A stretch of DNA of 30,796 nt, from positions 1 to 30,796 of the IMG/VR virus record IMGVR_UViG_3300025468_000010. One strand, given 5' to 3'. A program made the position numbers and the translations under genes. Origin of the DNA: a virus. Position 1 is the stretch's first letter. Each line of letters opens with the position of its first letter. Below, one piece after another: positions 13,975 through 22,300 of the stretch. The notes under the pieces were generated by a model. It ran no database searches and was not told where the DNA came from. It saw only the letters and a program-made list of their open reading frames with translations.

Positions 13975-14436
13975 ATGATGAGAGATTGGAATAAAAGTAT
14001 AGCGGATGTAGGTGAAATAGTATACGAGTACACTGGTGACATAAACCCATTCATTAGGTCATTGAAGGTAATTCATTTCCCCCTTCAAATGCTCGGTCCA
14101 GCGGAAGAAAGCGATATGTATCAGTTAGTATATGATGTTGGACCTATTATACCTGATATATATAAGTGGCATTCCGACCCCACCCAATTATTGTGGTTGG
14201 ATAAAAAGGATAAGTTACACTGGTTAAGTGATGAGATGTCTATGGTGCGGGAGGATTATGCTGTGGTGGGACCGCAGGCGGTGGATGAGTATGTAGGTGG
14301 TTTTGTGTATCCCCCCGTGAGGGCATTAATGCCCCGCATAGCACCTGAACTAGGTGGATCTGTGTACTGGAGCATCGAGGATTTCCAATATAGCGATGAC
14401 GGTATTGTATACACTTCTATGGTAGATTATGGATGA
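13975..14436 (+). CDS. Hypothetical late protein (153 aa)
   Basis: Starts MMRDWNKSIADVGEIVYEY, then VIHFPLQMLGPAEESDMYQL, WHSDPTQLLWLDKKDKLHWL and PAVRALMPRIAPELGG-type sequence, ending EDFQYSDDGIVYTSMVDYG. It is soluble, with no signal or membrane helix and no recognised domain. Translation may begin at the second ATG (13978), which coincides with the predicted late start. It opens the plus-strand late cluster ahead of the repeat genes. Confidence 0.65.
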   Translation: MMRDWNKSIADVGEIVYEYTGDINPFIRSLKVIHFPLQMLGPAEESDMYQLVYDVGPIIPDIYKWHSDPTQLLWLDKKDKLHWLSDEMSMVREDYAVVGPQAVDEYVGGFVYPPVRALMPRIAPELGGSVYWSIEDFQYSDDGIVYTSMVDYG

Positions 14437-14474
14437 TTGGAACAGCGACAGTTCAAAGATAGCACGCATATGCC

Positions 14475-14481
14475 ATAAATA
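14475..14481 (+). promoter_or_regulatory. T4-type late promoter (CATAAATA) of the repeat-gene cluster
   Basis: CATAAATA-CTAGAAT-ATG on the plus strand. The 7-nt gap is the same as at 3662 and would give a leader of about 2 nt for the gene at 14489. Confidence 0.55.
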
Positions 14482-14488
14482 CTAGAAT

Positions 14489-14986
14489 ATGATTGATTTA
14501 TACAGCAACCACACGAATCCAGAGACATTGCATGGGTATAAAGATAGGTTTAAAATCCCAGGATTCGCATATGAAGAAGCAAAACGAACAGGTAACTGGA
14601 CAGAAGCAGAACCATATATAATGAAAGATCCATCTTCTGTATTTCTGTATGCTAGGTGGGTAATAGGAGACAGATGGTCAGAAGCCGAACCTTACATCAT
14701 GAAAGATCCATATTATGCATTTCTGTATGCTAGAGATGTAATAGAAGGCAGATGGAAAGAAGCCGAGCCATATATAATGAAAGATCCATCTTCTGCATTT
14801 CTGTATGCTAGGGGGGTAATAGGAGACAGATGGTCAGAAGCCGAGCCATATATAATGAAAGACCCAGAATATGCATATTGGTATGCTAGGGGGGTAATAG
14901 GAGACAGATGGTCAGAAGCTGAACCTTACATCATGAAAGATCCATCTTCTGCATATAACTACAAAGAATTCATAAGGGCACTATAA
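14489..14986 (+). CDS. EAEPYIMKDP-repeat protein 1
   Basis: A 165-residue protein with a unique N-terminal cap (SNHTNPETLHGYKDRFKIP), five repeats built on W.EAEPYIMKDP..A..YAR.VI.(G/D)R with a 26-residue period, and a C-terminal cap (YNYKEFIRAL). Regular helix-forming repeats suggest an alpha-solenoid interaction protein. Such repeats are, as I recall, common in marine phage proteins without known function. Its stop overlaps the ATG of the next gene (TAATG), so the three paralogues are probably translationally coupled. A late promoter lies just upstream and no Shine-Dalgarno is seen. Confidence 0.75.
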   Translation: MIDLYSNHTNPETLHGYKDRFKIPGFAYEEAKRTGNWTEAEPYIMKDPSSVFLYARWVIGDRWSEAEPYIMKDPYYAFLYARDVIEGRWKEAEPYIMKDPSSAFLYARGVIGDRWSEAEPYIMKDPEYAYWYARGVIGDRWSEAEPYIMKDPSSAYNYKEFIRAL

Positions 14987-15860
14987 TGATGAATTTATAC
15001 GAATATCACACAAATCCAGAGACATTATATGGCTATAAAGATAGGTTTAAAATCCCATTATTCGCATGGGAAGAAGCAGAACGAACAGGTAACTGGACAG
15101 AAGCAGAACCATATATAATGAAAGACCCAGAATCTGCATATTGGTATGCTAGGGGGGTAATAGGAGACAGATGGTCAGAAGCCGAACCTTACATCATGAA
15201 AGATCCATATTATGCATTTCTGTATGCTAGAGATGTAATAGAAGGCAGATGGAAAGAAGCAGAACCTTACATCATGAAAGATCCATATTATGCATTTCTG
15301 TATGCTAGAGATGTAATAGAAGGCAGATGGAAAGAAGCCGAGCCATATATAATGAAAGATCCATCTTCTGCATTTCTGTATGCTAGGTGGGTAATAGGAG
15401 ACAGATGGACAGAAGCCGAACCATATATAATGAAGAATCCATTTTCTGCATATAACTACAAAGAATTCATAAGGGCACTATAATGATGAATTTATACGAA
15501 TATCACACAAATCCAGAGACATTGCATGGGTATAAAGATAGGTTTAAAATCCCAGGATTCGCATATGAAGAAGCAAAACGAACAGGTAACTGGACAGAAG
15601 CCGAACCATATATAATGAAAGATCCTACATATGCATATCTGTATGCTAGGGATATAAGAAAAAAAGGAAGATGGCCAGAAGCCGAACCATATATAATGAA
15701 AGATCCATATTCTGCATATTGGTATGCTAGATATGTAATAGAAGGCAGATTTCCAGAAGCAGAACCATATATAATGAAAGACCCAGAATATGCATATATG
15801 TATGCTAGGGATATAAGAAAAAAAGGAAGATGGTCAGAAGCAGAACCAGCGATTGCTACA
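14600..15860 (+). repeat. Array of 78-bp coding repeats across three genes
   Basis: Fifteen or so copies of a 26-codon unit (EAEPYIMKDP + YAR + VI/GRW) run through three adjacent genes. Individual units differ by few bases and some are repeated verbatim between genes, as are the caps (for example TACAAAGAATTCATAAGGGC near 14960 and 15459). This indicates recent duplication and gene conversion. Confidence 0.85.
14986..15483 (+). CDS. EAEPYIMKDP-repeat protein 2
   Basis: The same length (165 residues) and architecture as the preceding gene: cap YHTNPETLYGYKDRFKIP, five 26-residue repeats, cap YNYKEFIRAL. Two consecutive repeats (KDPYYAFLYARDVIEGRW) are identical, evidence of very recent unit duplication. 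It starts at the overlapping TAATG; a second ATG directly follows. Binding partner and role unknown. Confidence 0.75.
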   Translation: MMNLYEYHTNPETLYGYKDRFKIPLFAWEEAERTGNWTEAEPYIMKDPESAYWYARGVIGDRWSEAEPYIMKDPYYAFLYARDVIEGRWKEAEPYIMKDPYYAFLYARDVIEGRWKEAEPYIMKDPSSAFLYARWVIGDRWTEAEPYIMKNPFSAYNYKEFIRAL

Positions 15861-16115
15861 TCGCATGTGGTTATTCGGTATGCCAATGATGTGATCAATG
15901 ATGATGTAACCCACGGGTTCAAGAAACGATGGAAAGAAGCTGAACCATACATACTACGCGATGCGCAGAAATCAGCATTGTATGCAATTATGCTTAATAC
16001 CCCCTGGGAGGAAGCAGAACCGATCATACGAACATCCAACTATTGGTGGGGTAGGTACGAAAGTATGGTTGAAGATAGTAATCACACCAGCATTGATGAA
16101 CTAGAAGTAGCGTAA
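15483..16115 (+). CDS. EAEPYIMKDP-repeat protein 3, longer and diverged C-terminus
   Basis: A 210-residue protein. It has the same N-terminal cap, then units of 26-27 residues (including YARDIRKKGRW variants). Its last units are eroded (SEAEPAIATSHVV, KEAEPYILRDAQKSA, EEAEPIIRTSNYWW), and it ends in a new tail, TSIDELEVA. It keeps the EAEP core six times. It starts at TAATG overlapping gene 2. It ends 3 nt from the convergent SGNH gene, with no terminator visible between them. Confidence 0.75.
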   Translation: MMNLYEYHTNPETLHGYKDRFKIPGFAYEEAKRTGNWTEAEPYIMKDPTYAYLYARDIRKKGRWPEAEPYIMKDPYSAYWYARYVIEGRFPEAEPYIMKDPEYAYMYARDIRKKGRWSEAEPAIATSHVVIRYANDVINDDVTHGFKKRWKEAEPYILRDAQKSALYAIMLNTPWEEAEPIIRTSNYWWGRYESMVEDSNHTSIDELEVA

Positions 16116-16118
16116 TAT

Positions 16119-16865
16119 CTATGTTCGGTTGAATCTCGACCCGATGCTAAGATCAGTGATTATATTCTTTTCCACTATATATTTCAGTAGCATTTTCGCC
16201 CATGCTGCATGTGCATCTGCACCATAATGCCACGAACCCCTAGTGACAGTGCTATAATCGTGTAGTTTAAGATATGCATCATATGTCCCATTATCTGTGT
16301 ACGGACTGATGTAATTGTAACCCCATTCTACCCTATCATCTTCTCTAATCTTGCTAAAGTTATTATTGCAATTAAAGAAAATGGGGTTGATCTTGCGGTC
16401 TCCTAGCCAATCACGCAGTTCTTTGGCATTTTCATATGCTTCATATGTTTTTTGTTTCCAATCCACATTAGTAACAAATTCTTTGTACTTGTCTTTATGG
16501 CTAGCAGGGATATCATCAATTCCACTAGCACCGACCTGGTGATATTCACCATCAATAAACCATTCTTCTCGTTCCCACGTACTCCATCCAATAATAACTA
16601 GTAATTCATCGTATGGAGTTTTTGTATTATCAATCCAATCTTTTGTAGTGCGAATAATGCGAGTATTGCTTGCAGCACTCTCTGCATCACAAAAGAAACT
16701 ATATTTTAGTAGTTCAGCTAATTTTTTGCCCCAACTAACATTAACATTATCTGGATGTGGTAATCTACCAAGCATTTTCAGTTTTGGGTCATCTTCTGCG
16801 AAAGCATGTGTGTTTGCTGCTTCCGCACCAGCAGTGTGGCTATCCCCATTTACATAAAGCATCAT
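16119..16865 (-). CDS. SGNH/GDSL-type hydrolase-like protein
   Basis: A 248-residue protein. It opens MMLYVNGDSHTAG, the block I GDSH motif with candidate nucleophile Ser9. It then has ESAASNTRIIRTT (Asn of block III region), VIIGWSTWEREEW, and a C-terminal WHYGADAHAAWAKML carrying the expected His. SGNH enzymes deacylate or demethylate esters on lipids, sugars or polysaccharides. No signal peptide, so cytosolic. It is a paralogue of the upstream gene, with which it overlaps by 4 nt and shares a 51-bp identical stretch. The substrate is unknown; glycan trimming alongside the glycosyltransferase-like genes is one guess. Confidence 0.7.
   Translation of the reverse strand: MMLYVNGDSHTAGAEAANTHAFAEDDPKLKMLGRLPHPDNVNVSWGKKLAELLKYSFFCDAESAASNTRIIRTTKDWIDNTKTPYDELLVIIGWSTWEREEWFIDGEYHQVGASGIDDIPASHKDKYKEFVTNVDWKQKTYEAYENAKELRDWLGDRKINPIFFNCNNNFSKIREDDRVEWGYNYISPYTDNGTYDAYLKLHDYSTVTRGSWHYGADAHAAWAKMLLKYIVEKNIITDLSIGSRFNRT
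16542..16592. repeat. 51-bp identical repeat, copy 1
   Basis: Identical to 17261-17311. It encodes the shared IGWSTWEREEWFIDGEY segment of the two SGNH paralogues. Identity at silent positions, against strong divergence elsewhere, suggests gene conversion. Confidence 0.8.
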
Positions 16866-17530
16866 ATTATTCTATTTTCTGTAATATGATTGATTAGGCA
16901 ATCAGCCCAAATGGTATGTCCAGCTGCATCAAAATGATATTGATCATCTGGAAATGGATGGTGATTATTAACTCTGACAAGATAATCATACATTGTATAA
17001 TCATCGTTGTATGGATGAATATATTCGGCAATATCATTGTCTAGTCCTTCTACTCGATCCAATGCGATGTAGTTATTCCACATAAAAAATTGAATATCGT
17101 GATCATATAACCATTCAATGTAGTTATGAATTTTTGAATTCCATTCGATTGCTTTTTGTGTCATGTAGCCGTGTGTATTATCTACCTTCTCCCGCCATTC
17201 ATTATATCTAGATAGTGCATTGGGTGGAATGTCATTGAGTGAATACTGATCAACATTTACATATTCACCATCAATAAACCATTCTTCTCGTTCCCACGTA
17301 CTCCATCCAATGAATACCATAAGGTCGTCTTGTGGGTCTTGATTGCTTACCCATTCATTTGTTCGTCGTATGATTTGGTCATTGCTTGCACCGAACCTAG
17401 CATGGCATTCAAAATTTAAACCAAAATGATCCATTATCTTGGTAGCAAAATTATCTTTGTCTGGTACATGTCCATCGGCTGTGCTAGCATCTTCTACATT
17501 GCTATCACTCATTATGAAATATTTTTTCAT
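16862..17530 (-). CDS. SGNH hydrolase-like paralogue, altered GDSH motif
   Basis: A 222-residue protein related to the downstream gene. It starts MKKYFIMSDSNVEDAST, where the GDSH motif is replaced by SDSN (Ser kept, His and Gly changed). It has RFGASNDQIIRRTNEW and FIGWSTWEREEW, and a C-terminal YHFDAAGHTIWADCL with Asp and His kept. It may be active with altered specificity or be a non-catalytic partner. The ATG overlaps the stop of the 95-residue gene by 4 nt (ATGA), and it overlaps the next gene the same way, so all are one operon. Confidence 0.65.
   Translation of the reverse strand: MKKYFIMSDSNVEDASTADGHVPDKDNFATKIMDHFGLNFECHARFGASNDQIIRRTNEWVSNQDPQDDLMVFIGWSTWEREEWFIDGEYVNVDQYSLNDIPPNALSRYNEWREKVDNTHGYMTQKAIEWNSKIHNYIEWLYDHDIQFFMWNNYIALDRVEGLDNDIAEYIHPYNDDYTMYDYLVRVNNHHPFPDDQYHFDAAGHTIWADCLINHITENRII
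17261..17311. repeat. 51-bp identical repeat, copy 2
   Basis: Identical to 16542-16592; see that entry. Confidence 0.8.
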
Positions 17531-17814
17531 TTGATCGCTTCTGCTTGTTCGTATGTTTCCATCACTATATTACGGCATATATTTTGAAACCATTGATCAA
17601 CTAATGTAGAGTCATCTTTGCCTTGGTATCCTGCTTTAATTAATCTAGCTACGAATATTTCATTCCAATCTAATTCAAATGCACCGTTGTTTAGGTCCGT
17701 TGGATCAACATCCATTGATATTACTTCAACCCATGGTTCTCCTCGTTCTGATGCTAATTCTTTTGCTGTTTTCAGTTCTTTTTTGTGTTTTCGTTTCTTT
17801 AACCATTCAATCAT
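17527..17814 (-). CDS. Conserved phage hypothetical protein (95 aa)
   Basis: A basic N-terminus (MIEWLKKRKHKKELKTA) is followed by a segment (GAFELDWNEIFVARLIKAGY and STLVDQWFQNICRNIVME) that I recall from T4-like cyanophage proteins of unknown function. AAGGA lies 8 nt before the ATG. It overlaps the nadE end by 8 nt and the next gene by 4 nt. Confidence 0.7.
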   Translation of the reverse strand: MIEWLKKRKHKKELKTAKELASERGEPWVEVISMDVDPTDLNNGAFELDWNEIFVARLIKAGYQGKDDSTLVDQWFQNICRNIVMETYEQAEAIK

Positions 17815-18568
17815 TGTATTTTTCCTTATATGTTGGAATTGGTATCATCTTATGTAAATTGGCATTGCGTATGTCTTTGTATTTGATGAGGTTAGCACAT
17901 TCTCCGTCTGTTTTGGGAGTGATATTATTTTCATGATAGTACATTGCTTGTTCTAACTCTTGGTATGTTAATCCAAGTTGATCAATATCAGTTCTATTAT
18001 CTTCCCAAAGTCCATCAGTTGGGATGGCATCAATGATTTGCTGATCAATACCCAATTCTTTTCCGAGATTCCATACTTCTGTCTTTGTTAAGTCTGCGAT
18101 AGGTGATATATCAACACCACCATCACCATATTTTGTAAAAAACCCTACCCCGAAATCTTCTACTTTATTCCCAGTACCAACAACAATGCTGCTTGTACTT
18201 TGTGCTATTTGGTATAGATACATCATACGTAATCTGCTTTTACTATTAGCAAATGCCAATTCATTATCGTATATATCTGCTTTATCAACGAACACATCAA
18301 AAACATCGGTTAAATCTTTGTTATGATGTGTTATATTAATATGGTCATCCAATAATTGAGTTGAATGAAGAATACTCAATGAATGTAAATCTTCGTTTTG
18401 GTGGATTGGCATAGATACTACGGTTGTTGGTAACCCAGTATTTGCACATAATTTACTTACGACAGAACTATCAATGCCGCCACTAATACCAATAGTAAGT
18501 CCATTGATCTTATGTTTCGCTGTGTAATTTTCGATCCAACTTGATATTTTTGCAGATAACATAGTCAT
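17807..18568 (-). CDS. nadE: NAD+ synthetase (ammonia-dependent)
   Basis: A 253-residue NadE-type enzyme that amidates nicotinic acid adenine dinucleotide to NAD+ using ATP and ammonia. It has the N-type ATP pyrophosphatase loop SGGIDSS (residues 29-35), FANSKSRLRMMYLYQIAQ, VVGTGNKVEDFGVGFFTKYG, and DGGVDISPIADLTKTEVWNL, all hallmark NadE segments. There is no glutaminase domain. The longer frame from 18610 is rejected: the ATG at 18568 overlaps the upstream stop (ATGA) and has AAGG upstream. It lies in an operon with HIT and SGNH proteins. Phage NAD synthesis could support replication or offset NAD-depleting defences; this is inference. Confidence 0.92.
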   Translation of the reverse strand: MTMLSAKISSWIENYTAKHKINGLTIGISGGIDSSVVSKLCANTGLPTTVVSMPIHQNEDLHSLSILHSTQLLDDHINITHHNKDLTDVFDVFVDKADIYDNELAFANSKSRLRMMYLYQIAQSTSSIVVGTGNKVEDFGVGFFTKYGDGGVDISPIADLTKTEVWNLGKELGIDQQIIDAIPTDGLWEDNRTDIDQLGLTYQELEQAMYYHENNITPKTDGECANLIKYKDIRNANLHKMIPIPTYKEKYND

Positions 18569-18936
18569 ATTTTGGATACCTTTTGATCTCTGTGCTGAAA
18601 CGAACAACATTCTTCATTCCCTTCTGACCCATACCTTCTATGTGCTTTGCATAGTTCTTTCTTCGGTAGCCATTCCCCATCATTCATATACACATCGGGT
18701 GGAATTACGGTTTCTTTCCCATCAAAGCATTCGGTGATAGTGATATCATTAGGGTCTTCTTTGTGTTTTTTAAGGTATCCGCAGATACCACATATAGTGT
18801 CACTAAACCAGTTGATCACGATATCATTATCACCTTCAAATACTTGCAGTGATGCCTGATATGTATATGGTAACCGTGGGTCTTCTTTTTTAATCCAATT
18901 ATATCTATTACCAAAGAATCTTTTAAATAATCCCAT
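18565..18936 (-). CDS. Cys-rich hypothetical protein
   Basis: About 123 residues from MGLFKRFFGNRYNW. It contains CGICGYL, then ITECFDGKE, LCKAHRR and ECCSFQH. The paired cysteines and histidine suggest a metal (zinc) site. AGGA lies about 10 nt before this ATG. A start at 18966 would overlap the HIT gene and lacks a ribosome site. Its stop overlaps the nadE ATG. Function unknown. Confidence 0.6.
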   Translation of the reverse strand: MGLFKRFFGNRYNWIKKEDPRLPYTYQASLQVFEGDNDIVINWFSDTICGICGYLKKHKEDPNDITITECFDGKETVIPPDVYMNDGEWLPKKELCKAHRRYGSEGNEECCSFQHRDQKVSKI

Positions 18937-18937
18937 T

Positions 18938-19345
18938 TTAATAATCCTGTTTCTCTGGTATAACACCTCTTATACCACCGCGTGGGTTCACCGTATCTCC
19001 GAGTCTACGTGGGATTAAATGTATATGGCAATGTGGGATTGTTTGCTCTGCCTGTTCGCCATCATTGATACCCATATTAAATGATGCGATTGTGTCATCT
19101 AGAGCTTCCAAGTATGTTTTTGCCCAGAATAATGCCTTATCCATTTCCTGCCGTTCACGTAATGCTAGGTCAAAATAAGATTCAACGTGTGCATATGGTA
19201 TTACTAGGCAATGATGCTTAGTTACCGCATATGCATCATATTTCACATAGCAAAAATGTCCTCTCCAGATGACTCCCCCCATGCTGATATCTGGGGATGT
19301 TATTGTAGCTTCTTCTAAACAAAACGGACAATCTAATTCGTACAT
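18938..19345 (-). CDS. HIT-family (histidine triad) hydrolase
   Basis: A 135-residue protein. It has the catalytic triad HCHIHLIPRR (His105, His107, His109), an N-terminal zinc knuckle half CPFC (Cys6, Cys9), HHCLVIPYAHVESYFDL and FNMGINDGEQAEQT, all typical HIT features. Such proteins hydrolyse nucleoside phosphoramidates and dinucleotides such as Ap4A or adenylylated intermediates. It starts 12 nt after the protease gene and is followed by the Cys-rich gene and nadE, so a nucleotide or adenylate clean-up role beside NAD synthesis is reasonable but inferred. Confidence 0.9.
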   Translation of the reverse strand: MYELDCPFCLEEATITSPDISMGGVIWRGHFCYVKYDAYAVTKHHCLVIPYAHVESYFDLALRERQEMDKALFWAKTYLEALDDTIASFNMGINDGEQAEQTIPHCHIHLIPRRLGDTVNPRGGIRGVIPEKQDY

Positions 19346-19357
19346 GTGTATTTCTCT

Positions 19358-22300
19358 TTATTTAAATTGGTAGGTTAAATTAACCCCTGTGTTATAATCT
19401 TCTTTGTCTGCAACTGTGGTTACTGTTACCGATGTGTCATCCGATGTGTATTTCCATCCAATACCAGCAAATATTTCAACTGAATTATTAATGCTAGTAT
19501 CAGTGCTAGTATAGTACATTGACCCATCATTGTCAACGCTTGATGGTACATCCATATTTATTTTTCCAGCAAATGCCGTTGGTTTTATTCCACCATATAG
19601 ATTGACTGCATCGTTATCCCATCCCATGACTGAATATACCGAATGAATAGTATCCACATCATTCACCAACCCAGGGTTATAATCTGTATTTGTATTCATT
19701 ATGCCCAATTGTGTCCAGAACTTGTCTTTGCGCCATACTAGATTAGTATCAACGGTAGATGATCCATTCGTTTCACCCCAAATTCCTGACATTTGAATCC
19801 AAGGACTATTATCAGCTTCGGTATAGCTAATATTTACATCAATATTATTATACCAATTAAAATTATACCCAAATGAATAGTTATTCTCATCACTCATTGC
19901 ATATGTATAGTTGTTATTTGTGATAGCTGTTAAATTGGCATATTTAATACCCCAAGATGCACCGTCGGTGTGTGATAGATGTGCTATATTGCTGTTATTT
20001 TCAGTTACTAATCCCGATAAATCAACCGTAAAATCTCGATCAAAACCATCCACTGCAATTACTGAACTTATTGCGCTTGTATCAATACCATCAAACGAAA
20101 TACCCCCACCAACCGATGTTGTGGCACCTGTTCTGCCTGTGAGACTAATGCCCAAATTGCCAATTGGTCTTGTTGCTTGGTCTAAGTCCATTAACCCTTG
20201 CCCATGTGTATTAGCATTATAGCCATTGATGTTCTTATTCGCAGTCTGTAGTAATACTTGTGCGATATTTTTACCTTGCATGTATGGCCAAAGTTGGTGA
20301 ACTATTGCAACTCCCCCAGCGACAGCAGGGGCAGCCATGCTTGTGCCACTCATGGAAGTATAACCACCACCATTCTGGACGCTATTGATGCTTGTTCCTG
20401 GTGCTAAAATATAAAAATCACTAGTCGCATATGGGTCATTGCATTGGGTAGTATAATCTTTGCATACATGTCCTGATTTAGCACCATCAATTGCTTGTGA
20501 ACTAGTGTTCCAATTGCCAACTACTAGCATCCTGCCATCCATTATAAGATCACCATTCGCATTTACTGCACTTGCAAATGTAGCAGGGTTCTGAACATAT
20601 CCTAAATCATAGTTGCCGGCACTTATTGTTAATACTAACTCACTCGGTAATACATCCCCCCAATCTTGTGGATTCTCTTGGTTGTAATAGTTAGTACCAC
20701 CATAATATACATGGTTATTAGTATAAACACCATTGCCGTGATCGGTTATGCTATTCTTATAATCATTGCTATAATTTGTATTAGCACTGATATTAGCAGC
20801 CACTATATCTTCGTGTTGTTTAGCCCAATCTAGGGCTTGCCTCGCACCAGATAGACTAATGCCATTTTGTTCACCTATCTTAGCAACGGCAATATCAGCA
20901 TCATATGCAATACCATGAGATCCTAACCCATCCTTATTTCCTGCTGCAATGCCAGCTACGTGGCTACCATGACCATTCTCATCTTCATACGGGGTGTCAT
21001 ACCCAGCATCCCATAAGTATTTGATTTTTCCAGTAAATGCTTCGTGATCTTGGTCAATGCCAGTGTCAATAATCATAATAGTTGATCCTTTTCCTGTCCA
21101 TCCCCTTGCATACGCATAGTTGGCATTTACATCAAGTACTGATCCATTGTCTGCCTCTACCGTAGAAAAATCAGCAGGATCATTGCTATTTACTACGGTT
21201 GGTGTCCCCACTGATGGGTTATTATAGTATGTATTATAATCATATGTGGTTGGATCAAAGTCCAATGATGGTGCATTCGGTTGTGTTACCGTTCCGCCAT
21301 TGCTATCAGGGGCTTCTGGCTCACTGGGTGTTGATTCTGGTGCTACCACTCTCGTAGTGACTTCTTCCGATGTTGTGATTTCTTCAGTTACTTGGGTATC
21401 AATAACACCGGTTGTAGTAGAACCATCAGTGTATGAAGTTGCACGAGTAGTTGTTACAGTAGTTGTGATAGTTGTAGTTGTTGTCCAAACATCATAATAG
21501 AACATCCATACACCATCTTCGCGGGTATCTGTATTTTCAATGGTATCAGATAAAACAGGATCACTTATGACCGTAGTAGTTGACGATGAAGTTGAATCTT
21601 CGTAACCAACCACATTTGGTGTTATCGTTTCTGACACCATTTCTTCACGGGTGCTAGTGGTGATACTTTCAGCAATAGCTTCAGAAGTATTAACACCAAC
21701 GATTTCCGTGGTTGTACTGCCATCAGTCCATATCGAAGTTCTAGTAGTAGTAACCGTGGTTGTGGTTGTAATAGGTGTTGTGGTGGTGTCGGTATACACT
21801 GTCCATACTTGTGTTACTGTGCTGCCATTTGCATCTGTGGATGTACGAGTATCAGTTACAGAGGTTGTGGTTGTAGTTGGTGTTCCATTCATTGCTGCAT
21901 CTTCGGAAATGTCTTCGTCACTGGTGCTTACGATGTTAGGAGAAACCGTTGTTGATAGCAGTGATTCATTGGTAGTAGTAGTTACTTGGTCTTCTATAGT
22001 TGATGTTGTCGTGGTGCCAATGACTTCCGATGTAGTAGTGCCATCTGAATGCGTTGTAATCCTCGTAGTTGTAGTTGTAACGGTAGTTGTGATAGGAATA
22101 GTTGTTATGTCAGTGTATATTTTCCATGTTTTGGTAATGGAATTACCATTTACATCGGTTGAGGCACGGGTTTCTTCGGTGGTAGATGATACGGTGGTTG
22201 GTGTTCCTGAAACTAAAGTGACAGCACTGGATGATGTAGTTGTTTCAGTAGGACATTGGGTATTTCGTTCTTCGGTATCAGTGCGGATAAAGTCACCTTT

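Noticed and set aside
14429-14485. 18-codon ORF (MDDWNSDSSKIARICHKY) between the 153-residue gene and the repeat genes
   Set aside because: It overlaps the preceding stop (ATGGATGA) and faintly echoes the DWN(K/S) start of the upstream gene, so it may be a gene remnant, but it is too short to support.
14600-15860. CRISPR-like regular repeats
   Set aside because: The 78-bp repeats are contiguous, in frame and without unique spacers; they encode protein units.
15503-16039. 178-codon minus-strand ORF across the repeat gene
   Set aside because: Antisense of the EAEPYIMKDP repeats; its repeats mirror the coding strand and no ribosome site is seen.
18569-18610. 14-residue N-terminal extension of NAD synthetase
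   Set aside because: The ATG at 18568 overlaps the upstream stop as ATGA and begins where the NadE family does; the extension overlaps the Cys-rich gene.
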